Shown: piece after piece, positions 11,265-21,790 of the stretch
Position numbering within the stretch: the first letter of the stretch is position 1
How the letters are laid out: every line of letters starts with the position of its first letter
Assembly (NCBI RefSeq): GCF_907164915.1
Contig: NC_061867.1
Coordinates: 47,960,242 to 48,024,241, forward strand
Direction of reading: 5' to 3'
Length of the DNA: 64,000 nt
Origin: Impatiens glandulifera
Lineage: Eukaryota; Streptophyta; Magnoliopsida; Ericales; Balsaminaceae
Translations under genes and position numbers: made by a program
Notes under the pieces: generated by a model
The model's input: the letters and a program-made list of their open reading frames with translations, nothing else
What the model was told of the DNA's origin: nothing
Databases searched by the model: none

Positions 11265-11311
11265 CTTCAAGTTTGTGAAATCGATTGTTTAATCTTCTGA
11301 ATTTGTTCTTC
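11241..11311 (-). pseudogene. Diverged copy of prefoldin 4 exon 2 at the PPR start codon
   Basis: On the minus strand the sequence acaatcgatttcac, then cttgaagatgaaatcaaa, then ccaagg matches prefoldin exon 2 (5344-5454) from its ATGGGAAGA part to its splice donor, with one gap of about 18 nt. Similarity stops just after the exon/intron boundary (CCAAGGT). The GATGAAATC codons of prefoldin supply the ATG of the PPR ORF in another frame. Prefoldin is 5.8 kb away in the same orientation, so a local duplication is a simple source. Confidence 0.82.
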
Positions 11312-11449
11312 CATGAACACTTTATTGAATAGTAAATTTTGATTTATTGGTTACTTCGGATTGTTAAAAGGTTGGTTCTTATAATAGATTTCATTTGTTT
11401 AATAGAAGCTACAATTATACATCAAATTTGTATTAAAAAACTTATATAA

Positions 11450-11643
11450 GTAGCATGTATCCCGTGCATTTGTAGGAGTAATAATATAAAAAATCGTGAA
11501 AAAAATATTACAGTAAAATTTTTATGAGCGGGTCAACCCACAATCTGACATAAATATTACTCTCACATATATCCAAATTAAGCACAGCTCTCGACCGGCA
11601 ATCCGAACATTTTAAAAATTAAGCATCATTATATATATATAGA
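11450..11643 (-). mobile_element. Short non-autonomous Helitron (194 bp)
   Basis: Read on the minus strand, the element begins TCTATATATATATAATGATG at 11643 and ends with a CACGGG-containing 3' tail and CATGCTAC followed by T at 11449. The 5' flank is A and the 3' flank is T, as expected for Helitrons. The body carries the family sequence seen in the 20-25 kb arrays: TTAAAATGTTCGGATTGCCG, GAGAGCTGTG, ATATATGTGAGAGTAA, GATTGTGGGTTGACCCGC. The 3' part (tttttttcacgattttttat, then attattactc) matches the end at 25516. The terminal CTAG is mutated to CTAC. Confidence 0.75.
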
Positions 11644-11649
11644 TTATGT

Positions 11650-12498
11650 ATATTAGTTTGAGAAATAAATAATAAATATATAGATATTTTTTTAATTATT
11701 TAAAATTTAATTCTTATAAAAACAATTAGATATGACAAACTTTTGTTTTCTCCTATTCTATTTTTAGTTATCTCTTCCGTTTCAACCCAATTCAAAACAC
11801 TTAGAGTTAAAATCAAACTTGTAAATATTTTAGTTTGTCTAATCGATATTTACTTTGGTAGTTAGATTTAAATAAATCTTAAAAGTTAAACTCTTATAAT
11901 TTATTTTTAAAAGAAGAAATATAAGAGTTTTAGAAGAGAAAAATGATACGTATGAATTATGATAGGATAGAAAAATTTTAAAAGAAAAAATTTATAAATA
12001 CGATGATTTCAAAAGATTAATGTTACAAACGTTCGATTCAACCCGAAAAAAAGAACTTGTATGGGATTCAATTTTTTCGAATTTATTGTTATTCAAAATT
12101 CTTATATTATTTTCTTATTTTTGTTTTTGTATTTTTAAATAACATATTAAGTTCTTTTAGTAAAATTGACATATTTCAAAATAAAAAAAAGTACTACTTA
12201 TTCAAATTAATAAGCTATTTTAATTAATTTTGTAATAAATCTTATGAACTGAGATTAAATTCATTTTATATCCAACCTAACCTATATCAATATTGGATTT
12301 TTCTTTTTCTGAATTGAGTCAATATACCAGCTAGACGGATCATATTTATTTTGAATGCTTATTCATAATATTTTGAATTAGGAACTTAATTGATATAACA
12401 ATTCTCACCCATTAATCAAATTTCTAATAAAAAAAATCTTTGAACAATAATAATTTTCCAGCTTCCCTATTTTACATTACACATTATCTCATCGAGCG
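11650..12498. other. AT-rich spacer downstream of TATA
   Basis: AT-rich DNA without a recognised gene; the part next to 12498 is presumably the TATA 3' UTR. Confidence 0.4.
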
Positions 12499-13960
12499 TC
12501 AACTCTCTTTGGCGCTACTCGAGATCTTGTTTTCTTGTCGCTCCACTTCAATTGCAGTTGTCGCGGATTTCTCAGCATCTACTTCTGTTGGAGAATCCGG
12601 TTCTTTCTTAAGCTCAGTCTCGAACTCCTTCGCAGCCTGCGACAATAGAAGAAGAAAGAAAAAATGATTTAAGGATGTAGTAATGTACTTATGGTGGAAT
12701 ATAATTGGGGCAAATTTCTACCTTAAAAAGTACACAATTTAAACACCAATGTCAAATAAAACATGAGAAGATTCATAGATGTTCATTGTTAAAGGCTGGT
12801 TTGAAAAATCTTGTTTCCATTTATTTTTCTCAAAATTCAAATTAAGAGCCTCAAAAATGTATCCAACATGATGTACTACAATACCCGTTAATCAAATTCA
12901 ATCGACTTTCTTATATAAAGAGCATATCAAGCACTCGAGAAACAATTGGAACCAATGAACTAAGATTACAAACATGTATTCTAAGCATTTACCCTGGTTT
13001 AGAATCATAAAAGAACTTGTTTTGGGCAGTGACATCATTCAAAACTCAAGTTCATATGTATAATAATTCTAAATGATTTTGATAGGAAAGAGTATGAAAC
13101 TAAATTAAGAAGAATCTTGCCCCCAAAAAACAAGATAAAATCCTAGAGTTCAAGATGATAAACTCCATGAATATTTTTCTGTCATTTCATTCAACTCAAA
13201 TTTTGTTTCCCATCCAATTTAAAGTCCAACTAGAACACACCCCAAACACAGATTGTCCACATTCTGAAATACAAATAAAAATTGTTTTCAAATAAGATTA
13301 TTATCAACCTTTTTACTCATGAATATATCTGATTTGATTAAGAACTTGCATAAGAATCTCACAATCTACTTACCAAAAACAGAGCATTCTTACTGAGAAT
13401 TGAGTCTTAGCTAACAACATCTGTGTTTCTTCTATTCTATTGTACATAATCACTAGCAAACACATAGTTCCAAATCAACTATACAAGATATAGCTTTGTT
13501 CCAAAATGAGCTGATAAAGTTTGTAAATGGGGCAAAATATGAGGAAAAGATGACCCAAATACACAAAACCATGAATTGCAAGAAAATTGAGATACATATG
13601 AATATAAATCCAAGTACCCAAATGAGAAATATGACAGATAAATCTAACCTGCTGGAAGCTCCTAACAGTCTTGCCAATACTACGCCCAACTTCCGGCAAT
13701 TGCTTAGGACCGAAGAGAAGGGCAGCAACGCCGGCAATAACCGCCAGCTCCGGCACGCCGAGTCCGAACAAACAGGTGCAAGAGAGACCAGAGGCGTTTC
13801 TGGGTCGACCCAGAACGGCGATTTGGCTGGCCTTGATGTTTTGGGTCAAGGTATTGTTGAAGAAAGTAGAGTTTGAAGCAGAGAAGGAGATAGAAGGAGT
13901 AAGTGATGGATTTGTTCTTGAAAGGGGAGGAAGAGTTGCAAAACAGACGGGAATCGCCAT
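12499..13960 (-). CDS. TATA: Sec-independent protein translocase subunit TATA/Tha4, chloroplastic (two exons)
   Basis: The gene encodes a thylakoid subunit of the delta-pH/Tat pathway, which moves folded proteins, including twin-arginine precursors, into the lumen; TatA/Tha4 oligomers join the cpTatC-Hcf106 receptor during transport. Exons are 13960-13649 (104 codons) and 12636-12499 (45 codons plus TGA), joined by a 1,012-nt GT-AG intron; total 149 residues. Residues 1 to about 62 form a Ser/Thr-rich plastid transit peptide. The mature part starts near FGLGVPELAVIAGVAALLFG, containing the single membrane helix with the membrane-embedded Glu, then the FGPKQLPEVG hinge, an amphipathic helix (RSIGKTVRSFQQAAKEFETE) and an acidic, polar stromal tail. 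The hinge and tail length favour Tha4 over Hcf106, which is much longer. Confidence 0.95.
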
Positions 13961-14560
13961 CTTGATTGAGGGTTTCGATCTATCTATGAAGAAAACCTTT
14001 AATTTTTATGGATTTGATGATTCGAGATCCACGATTAAGATGATATGCTGAGCGGCGGATTGCTATTGGTTGATGATGATATGGTTCTTATAGAACATCT
14101 CTTATTTCTATAAAACTCTTTTGATTATATTTATGACCTGTTTGTTTCAACCATTTTTATGTTGTAAAAGGATTTTAATATTTATTATGAATTATATCAA
14201 AACATGAATTTGATAATGTCAATTTCAAAATATTTATTATGCATGAACCATTATGAGCTATGTAGTTAACCACTATTTCTCCTTGTCGGAGAATTAACAA
14301 AAATAAAATAACCTAAAGTTTAAAAATAAAATGAATTAATTAGAATAAATCATATTGGTTAATTTTAATACAAGAAATAATTATATAAAAAAAAGCTCTG
14401 GGTTGTATAGGGTACCCAATGCTGGCCACTAAATATAATAAATTTATTTTATCTAATATATTAATAATTCAATTTTATCAATCAAATAAATTAAATATTC
14501 ATATTATTAGTTTAAGACAAAATAAAATCTTAAAATCTTAGGCTTATTTGATAAGGATTT
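13961..14560. other. Upstream flank of TATA and AT-rich spacer
   Basis: The first 100 bases upstream of the TATA ATG probably hold its 5' UTR and promoter. The rest is AT-rich and shows no gene. Confidence 0.35.
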
Positions 14561-14579
14561 AGGCAATGTCAACCTATAT

Positions 14580-14621
14580 TGGGCTTAAGCCCAACCCAAA
14601 ACGCTTCTGGATTTAGGGTTA
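14580..14621 (+). promoter_or_regulatory. Site II palindrome plus telo-box, orphan promoter-like module
   Basis: A perfect 14-bp palindrome TGGGCTTAAGCCCA (14580-14593) holds two head-to-head site II (TGGGCY) elements. It is followed 20 bases later by a telo-box TAGGGTTA (14614-14621). In plants this pair marks promoters of ribosomal-protein and proliferation genes. No gene start follows: the next ATG (14644) opens only six codons. The module may belong to a lost gene or to an unseen first exon. Confidence 0.45.
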
Positions 14622-15842
14622 GTGCGTAGGGGAGAATTATAATATGTCATCTACGATTTTTTAACCAAATTGTCTAGTTTTGGATTTTTTTTTCTAGTTT
14701 GACCGGTAGGTGATCAAGAATGGAATAGAGATGATATTTTTTTTGAAAAAAAATGGGTAACTCTATATGTTGGATAGTGAAGTACCTGTCTCCGAACCCA
14801 ATTTTCATTTCACTACCCGACCCCGATGTGTATCTCTATTTTTATCTCCATTCTCGATTCTCCGGATATCCGATTCCCGATTGGTATCCCATTACCCGAT
14901 TAAATAACTATAAAGTTGTAGATTTAAAAATAAAACATAATTTTGAAGATGTTGAAAAAGATAAAGAGACGTAACATATTTGATTACTTACAGTAGATTT
15001 TGAAAAAGATAAAAATTGTATTACTATAATTGAAAGAAAAGTTATGACGAAGGTTTTAAAAAAAAATTAAATAGTAAAGAGTAAATATTAAAAATGAAGA
15101 TTGAGAGGAGAGAAATAAAGTTTTGTTATTAAAAAATATAAACTTAAGAATATTAAAAATATAAGTTTGAAGTGGACTACGGTTAAAAACAAAATAAATA
15201 ATGTATTTATTGTGTTGGATATTGATCCTAAGTTCGAGATGAAAATTAACCCTAAGTTTTTACATTTAACTCGTTTCTGCGCTTAGATTAAATGGCCGAA
15301 GCTGGTAAATGGATTCTCCACTCTGATCTGCCTTATTATCATTTTTACTCTTTATGCTCTATTACATCTATTAACCACAAAAGACTAACTTAGTTAACTA
15401 TAAACAATCTAATAATATATATTTATACCAAAAAAATAAAATAATAAACCCTAAAAAATGAAGGTAAGTTCTTCTCAGAGACATAATATTTTCTAGAGAT
15501 AAAAAGAAGTTAAATACTGTTGAAAATTAATCTCACATCATTCAACTCATAACTAAACTAAACTATATGCCTCTTTGGGCCACAAGATGTTAATTCTAAA
15601 ATAGCATAAGAAAGTTGAACATAGTGCTCATTATTTTACTTGAACAAAAAAATAACAAATGCTTTTCTGAAATGTCATCTTCCAATTTTTCAAAGAGAAT
15701 GGGCAAAATAGACAGATGGAGGTGGTGGTGGTGTAATGACACATATAAATCATTGAACAATAGAACTCCAAGGAAAGAACCTGTTTTTTTTATCAACAAG
15801 GGAACACTACAACAATTGAAATCCCTTAAATACAACTAAAGG
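14622..15842. other. Intergenic DNA, including short CCCGAT-type repeats
   Basis: Between 14795 and 14905 the sequence carries scattered acccgac/ccgattcccgattgg pieces, a pattern common in relics of non-autonomous transposons. The remainder is AT-rich. A telo-box-like aaaccctaa lies at about 15447. No convincing ORF is present. Confidence 0.35.
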
Positions 15843-15886
15843 GTAAAAAAATGACAATTTCATTTGGCACCAATCTTATAGAAAAT

Positions 15887-18800
15887 CTACTGTTCTCCAT
15901 TTCCCTTCTGACTTCCCTTCGAACTGCAACCGCCCCTTATCCGCTTCTGCAGATGCTCCAAACTAGCCACTCTTTGCATTGACGATGTCCTCTCCATCTT
16001 ATTGTTACCTCTTACAATGCCTGCAGGAGGATTAATCTCGACAATTATGTTCTTATCAGATGCAAAATTGTAGAAATTCTGCTTTGATTCGTCTTGTATA
16101 GGAACAGCTGTATCTGTTGTTGTATCGGATGGGCTACTTCTATCAAACGATCTCACCCCCATTGAAGATGCTTCAGACATTGCTTGAAAAAGCGGATTTA
16201 GTCCACTCATTCGCTTGACAGTCTCTTCAGCCATCTGAACCTGTATTTTTTTAAATTTAAAATTGTTAACCATCAATATAAAGAAACCTGTCAAACATGC
16301 CCATTTGGAAACACTTTCTGGATCTAGATGAGATTTTTAGTAGATAGATAAAAATTATAAATTTATTGATGGCTTCTCTCATCTAAATCGATTTGGAAAC
16401 TTGCCTTTGCCCGTAAAGTTTCTACATCAGCTTTAAGGACTCGGTTGTCGACAGATGCATCATTGTACTGTTGACTGATATGGGTTAATCTTTTAAGCAA
16501 AGAAGAATTCTCGACACGTAATTGAGCAACCTGAGTCTCGAGATCAGTTAAATGGGCTTGTTTTCTTCTTCTAGATCGTCTAGCTGATTCCCTATTCGAA
16601 AGCATTCTGTACAGCAATTTTAAGTTCAGTTGTAAAACTTGGGAAATACATAATTAAAATAAAATTGAAAAAGGAAGTATTGGTACCTCCTAACGCGTTT
16701 AGCATCGGTTGGATCAGTGCTCTGCATTGTTTCTCCCTCGAGTTCATCGTCGTCTGACTGTTCAGATCCACTTGTTGCCGACTTGAGAGATTTACTTTGT
16801 ATGGATGCTGCTGGTAAAGAAGGTATTCTAAGTGGTCCACTCACTTCTTTATCCTTGGAAGTTCCAGATTCAGTTACTGCAAATTTTTTAACCCCAAAAA
16901 AGAAAAAAGATGTATTAATCAAGTGCATATAATTCCATCCACCAAACAAGGACATGCGACAAAGTGCAAATTGATAAGGAAAAAAGGGGTCTTTTCTGTA
17001 ATTATTTAGAGCTTGTACCTACTTGTTTGAGGAAGGTTTTAAATTTTTTTTAAAAGGTTTGATAAGATACGAGATAATCGGGCTTTTGTAGGTATTGTCC
17101 CATATGCCCGCTGAATTGAGGTTTATATTTTATTAAAAATTGTACAAATAAATTAAGAAGAAAAGTATTTTAGAGTGTATAAATTGGCTTCATTTGGAAA
17201 CATGATTTCTATCAGATTTATCGTGGATCCAGTTGATATCACATTTGAAAATTAAACTTAGTCTAACTCATATCAAGCAATACCATAGTAAAATCATACA
17301 CTTTGGTAAGTAGTATTAAGCATCTGGTTATTCTAAACATGAATCAACATTAATATAATTACAAGACTGCGCTTATTTACTTTGAGATACAAACCTTTTG
17401 ATGTGAGCTCAAAACCGAGCTGAGCAGTACTAGCTTGTGTCCCATTTTCAGTAGCAGCAACACCAGTTTCTTGTGTTTTTCCAAATGATCCCTGCATGGA
17501 AGTGATTAAGAACGTTTGTTAGCCTAATCGCCATATCCTTTTTTAATTCAAATATAAAGGAAAGAAATGGTGAACAAAGCTTATTAATGTATATATAGGG
17601 ATGAAAAACCTTCTTTGAATAACTAATCAAGAATTTGTTATAATTCATTAAGTAGAGCGCAAATATAAGCTAATACAGCTATACTTAATGGAAAAACTTT
17701 TAATTTCTCGATCTAGATTTGGATACATACACGTTTGAAAACTAAACTTCGTCAGACACGACAAAATCAAGAAGTGCTTCCAAATGGGACCAGTAATTAG
17801 TTAAGAATACAAATTCTTTCTAAGTGTCATTTATTAAAAAGACATCGAAGGAGCGTAGAAAGTACCGTAAAAAACATAACAAATAGACAAAAATAAGAAG
17901 TCGACAACAAGCACAAAAAGTCCAAACAACGACGATCACTGTCAGTCCAGGAGATTCCAAACAATTGTCCATAAATGCAAAAGAATTAAGGAAACCGCGA
18001 TCTTTGTTCTTCTAACCGAACATTCCTTATCATCAAAAGATCTCATATTCCTCTCATTTCAAGTCACCCACCAAATAACAATAAGGATAGTGACCTGCCA
18101 ATTTCTATTAACAGCAACCAATCAACTGATTTTTTCCTTATAACCAAAGTGTTTGGACCAGTTTTTCGCGCAGCGAAACTAAACTAACCGTCATGACTCT
18201 CACTTCAATCAATCAGATGTTTTGAATGAGAATCGAACATCAGAACTCAGGATAGTAAACCCCATCATCCAAACCTTTTGTCCCTGAATCTGATCTACCC
18301 AATGTTGGTCCAACCAATTCATTGCTCCCAACAAAAAACAAGCAATTGATACTTAAAGATTAGATCTAGATTCATTTGCTTAACACTTTATACTAATTGT
18401 TTAATATATTTCCCATAGAAGAATCCCCTTCTTCAAATATTTGTTTTTCAAGATTAACTTCAACTATCATATACATATATATATATATATGCAGATCCAT
18501 GAATATGCAATTTGCAAAGATTGACAGACTGAGGAAGATTATTAAAACTTAATAAATCTATACAAATCCCCCAAAATTTCCAGGGAAATTCCATCAAATC
18601 CGACAACTTAGATTCTATAGAAAAAAACAATTTACAGAGTAAAAAATGGAGAATGAAATCGTACCCGAGTCATTGCAACAGCAGCGCAAGCCAAATTAAG
18701 ACGGCTTTCAAGGAAAGCATGATAATCTTCAGAATCCATCGGAATATTCGGAGATAATCCTTTTTCAGGAAGAACAGATATCGATGTCGAATGATTCCGG

Positions 18801-19075
18801 TCATTCTTTTTCACTGATTCGATTTCTGGCCTCGATAAAGAAGACTCTCCGCTGCCGGAAACTGAAAGAGAAGATGAAGGAGGAGATGATTCAGATTGCT
18901 TATGATTAGCTTCCTGAATGAATTTCTCAAATGCCCATACAGATAAGCTACGATTCATAGCTGCAGCTGTTGACGGCGACGTGATCTCGTCGGCGGCGAT
19001 TCTCCGAACGGACGCCGGCGCCGGAGAAGTCCAAAACTGTTCAGCCATGTCATCCACTGAAAAGACCCTATCCAT
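15887..19075 (-). CDS. Group C bZIP transcription factor, CPRF2/bZIP63-like (five exons)
   Basis: The gene encodes a DNA-binding leucine-zipper factor of plant group C, which binds ACGT-core (G/C-box) sites, often as heterodimers with group S1 bZIPs in energy and nitrogen responses. Exons on the minus strand: 19075-18665, 17491-17395, 16876-16687, 16606-16405 and 16240-15887; total 417 residues, matching CPRF2-type proteins. The N-terminus [15 protein letters not shown] is the group hallmark. Exon 4 holds the basic region [16 protein letters not shown] with the N-x7-R pair at residues 237 and 245 and heptads L255, L262, L269, I276, A283, L290, L297. Exon 5 carries the conserved [11 protein letters not shown] helix and a basic C-terminus (HLQKRIRGG). 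Intron 4 begins with GC rather than GT (AAAG then GCAAGT). Joining at the nearby GT would shift the frame, so GC-AG splicing is the only model that keeps the conserved protein. Confidence 0.93.
16403..16405 (-). promoter_or_regulatory. Non-canonical GC splice donor in the bZIP gene
   Basis: The exon 4/intron 4 junction reads CGGGCAAAG then GCAAGT. It is a perfect match to the strong consensus required of GC donors. The acceptor at 16242-16241 (aatacag) is ordinary. Confidence 0.85.
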
Positions 19076-19170
19076 TTTCTCTCTCTATATCTCTCTCTCT
19101 TCTACACTTCAAGGATAGGTTGATAGTTTACGTAAATATATATATATATATATATATATAATATAATAAA
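19076..19170 (-). promoter_or_regulatory. CT-rich leader and (TA)n upstream of the bZIP gene
   Basis: Directly upstream of the bZIP ATG (minus strand) is an AG-rich, GAGA-type leader (19076-19104) and then a pure (TA)n run at about 19137-19161. Core promoter elements cannot be separated from the TA repeat. Confidence 0.45.
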
Positions 19171-19781
19171 AGAATAAATAAATAAATAAATAAATAAATA
19201 GATAGATTAATTTTATTTATTTAAAATTAAAATGGATTACAAAAATCTATTGCATAATTTCTCTTGTTCTTATCCATTAGTAGTAGTTTCCTTTTTTATT
19301 TGAAATACGTTACAATTGGTCAAATATTTTATAAAATATAAAGTACTATAATTTTTTAATTTTTTTCTATATAGTGTTTTGAACTTTTTTGACATTACTT
19401 TCAATTTAATTAGGTTGATTTTTTATAACTTATTTAAATTTCTTATTCATTATAATGATCTCATTTGTAGATTTAGAGTTTTAATACAACTAACCATATA
19501 TATTAAGGTTGAATATAATATTTTTTTTTTCAAATAATCCAATCAATTTGAAAATAATCTAAAATAGGTGAATGAATAAAAATTATTATTTTTATTTATT
19601 TGTTGAGTTGCTTTTTGACTTTTATTATTAAACAAATTTATTATTTATTCCATTAAAAATCTTTGATTTTAGATTATTATAATATTTAGTTTGGTATAAA
19701 ATTTTATTTTAAATAAATATTATTTTTTATTTTATTTATTAAATTAATTTACTTTTCTTGATACATTTCATTTGGAATTAC

Positions 19782-19782
<1 letters not shown>
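19162..19782. other. AT-rich spacer with (AAAT)n
   Basis: An (AAAT)n/(AAATA)n microsatellite at about 19170-19200 is followed by AT-rich DNA without a gene. Confidence 0.45.
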
Positions 19783-19817
<35 letters not shown>

Positions 19818-20146
19818 CAATGATACTTAATTTTTAAATAGTTTAAATTGTCGGTCGAGAGCTGTTGTTAATTCAGATATATATGTGAGAGTAAATGGAT
19901 ACTTGGGTCGGATTGTGGGTTGACCCGTCTATAAACTTAAAACGGTTAAAAATAAAATTAAAAATGTTATAGGTATATTTCGAACTTACAATCTAACAAA
20001 ACAAGTACAACTCTTTAACCAACTAAGCTAATAAACTTTATATTTTAAATTCAACACCAAATTTGATGAACGCGAAACATTCTCAACAATATAAGTTCAA
20101 CTTTTTAAAGTGTCCGAATTGTCGAATCAAGAGTTGTGGTTAATTT

Positions 20147-20201
<55 letters not shown>

Positions 20202-20426
20202 AGAGTAAATAGATACTTGGGTCGGATGGTGTGTTGACTCACCCATCAACTTAAAATGGTTAAAAATAAAATTAAAATTGATATATTACGTTTTGAACTT
20301 GCAACCTAACAAAACGAGTATAACTCTTTAATCAACTAGACTAATAAGACTTTATATTTTAAATTTAATATCAAATTTGATGAACGCGGAATATTCTTAA
20401 CCATATAAGTTCAACTTTTTAACTAA

Positions 20427-20463
<37 letters not shown>

Positions 20464-21790
20464 ATAATGCTTAATTTTCAAAGTGTCCAGATTGTCGGGT
20501 CGAGAACGGTGATTAATTTTGAATATATATGTGAGAGTAAATTGATACTTGGGTCGGATTGTGGGTGAACCCGCCCATAAACTTAAAATGGTGATGTATG
20601 TTTCGAACTTTCAACCTAATAAAATAATTACAACATTTTAACCAAGTGTGATTGAGATGTGATTTGCCGAGGTTTAATATGCCGATAATAATTGAAAGTG
20701 GTTAAAAATATAAATCAAATATTTGATTGACCAAAGTGTGAGGTCACAATGTTAAATATTAAAAAAATATAAATCAGATATTTAATAGACCAAAGTGAAT
20801 ATATATAATGGTGCTTAATTTTTAAAATGTCCGGATTACCGAGTCGAGAGTTATGATTAATTTGGATATATATGTGAGGGTAAATGGATACTTTGGTCGG
20901 ATTGTGGTTTGACCCGCTCATAAACTTAAAATGATTAAAAATAAAGTTAAAAATGTTATATGTATGTTTCAAATTTGTAACCTAATAAAACAAATACAAC
21001 TCTTTAACCAACTAGGCTAATAAAACTAAAACTTTATATTTTAAATTCAACACCAAATTTAATGAACGCGGAACATTCTTAACAATATAAGTTCAATTTT
21101 TTAACTAACTATAATATATATATATATATAGAGATATATATATAATATGATGTTTAATTTTCAAAGTGTCCGGATTGCCGGATCGATTGTTGTAGTTAAT
21201 TTGGATATATATTAGAGAGTAAATGAATACTTGGGTCAGATGGTGGGTTGACCTGCCTATAAACTTAAAATGGTTAAAAATAAAAATGTTATATGTACGC
21301 TTTGAACTTGTAACGTAACAAAAACAAGTATAACTCTTTAACCAACTAGGCTAATAAGATTTTATATTTTAAATTCAACACCAAATTTGATAAACGCGGG
21401 ATATGAATATTCTTAACAATATAACTTTTTAACTAACTAATATATATATATATAATATAATATGATGTTTAATTTTCAAAGTGTCCGGATTGTCGGGTCG
21501 AGAGTTGTGGTTAATTTGAATATATATGAGAGTAAATGGATACTTGAGTCAGATTGTGGTTGTCCCGCCTATAAACTTAAAACGGTTATATATGTTTTGA
21601 ACTTGCAACCTAACAAAACAAGTACAACCATTTAAACAAGTGTGATTGAGATGTGGTTTGTCGAGGGATAATAGGCCGGTAACAATTGAAAGTAGTTACA
21701 AATATAAATCAAATATTTGATTGACCAAATGTGAGGTCACAATGTTATATATTAAAAATACGAATCAGATATTTGATAGATTAATGTGAA
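19783..21790 (+). repeat. Tandem-like series of Helitron-derived units separated by (TA)n
   Basis: About six units of the same family follow one another: about 19815-20105, 20106-20437, 20463-20642, 20809-21108, 21140-21433 and 21460-21636. Each carries, in order, aatgatgcttaattttt-like, gtgtccggattgtcgggtcg, ttaatttggatatatatgtg, gggtcggattgtgggttgac, tttcgaacttgcaacctaac, tctttaaccaactaggctaa and tttgatgaacgcgga, then a (TA)n run. A second module (20643-20808 and 21637-21790) with gtgtgattgagatgtg and atttgattgaccaaa occurs twice. Unit spacing is about 290-330 bases. The units have the Helitron 5' sequence but lack the 3' hairpin/CTAG end. Confidence 0.8.

Noticed and set aside
13496..14051. 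Two plus-strand open frames of 126 codons
   Set aside because: They are antisense shadows of TATA exon 1, which has a full domain match.
19783..21790. CRISPR-like array from regularly spaced repeats
   Set aside because: Repeats are about 300 bases, degenerate, AT-rich and in a plant nuclear context; no unique short spacers exist.
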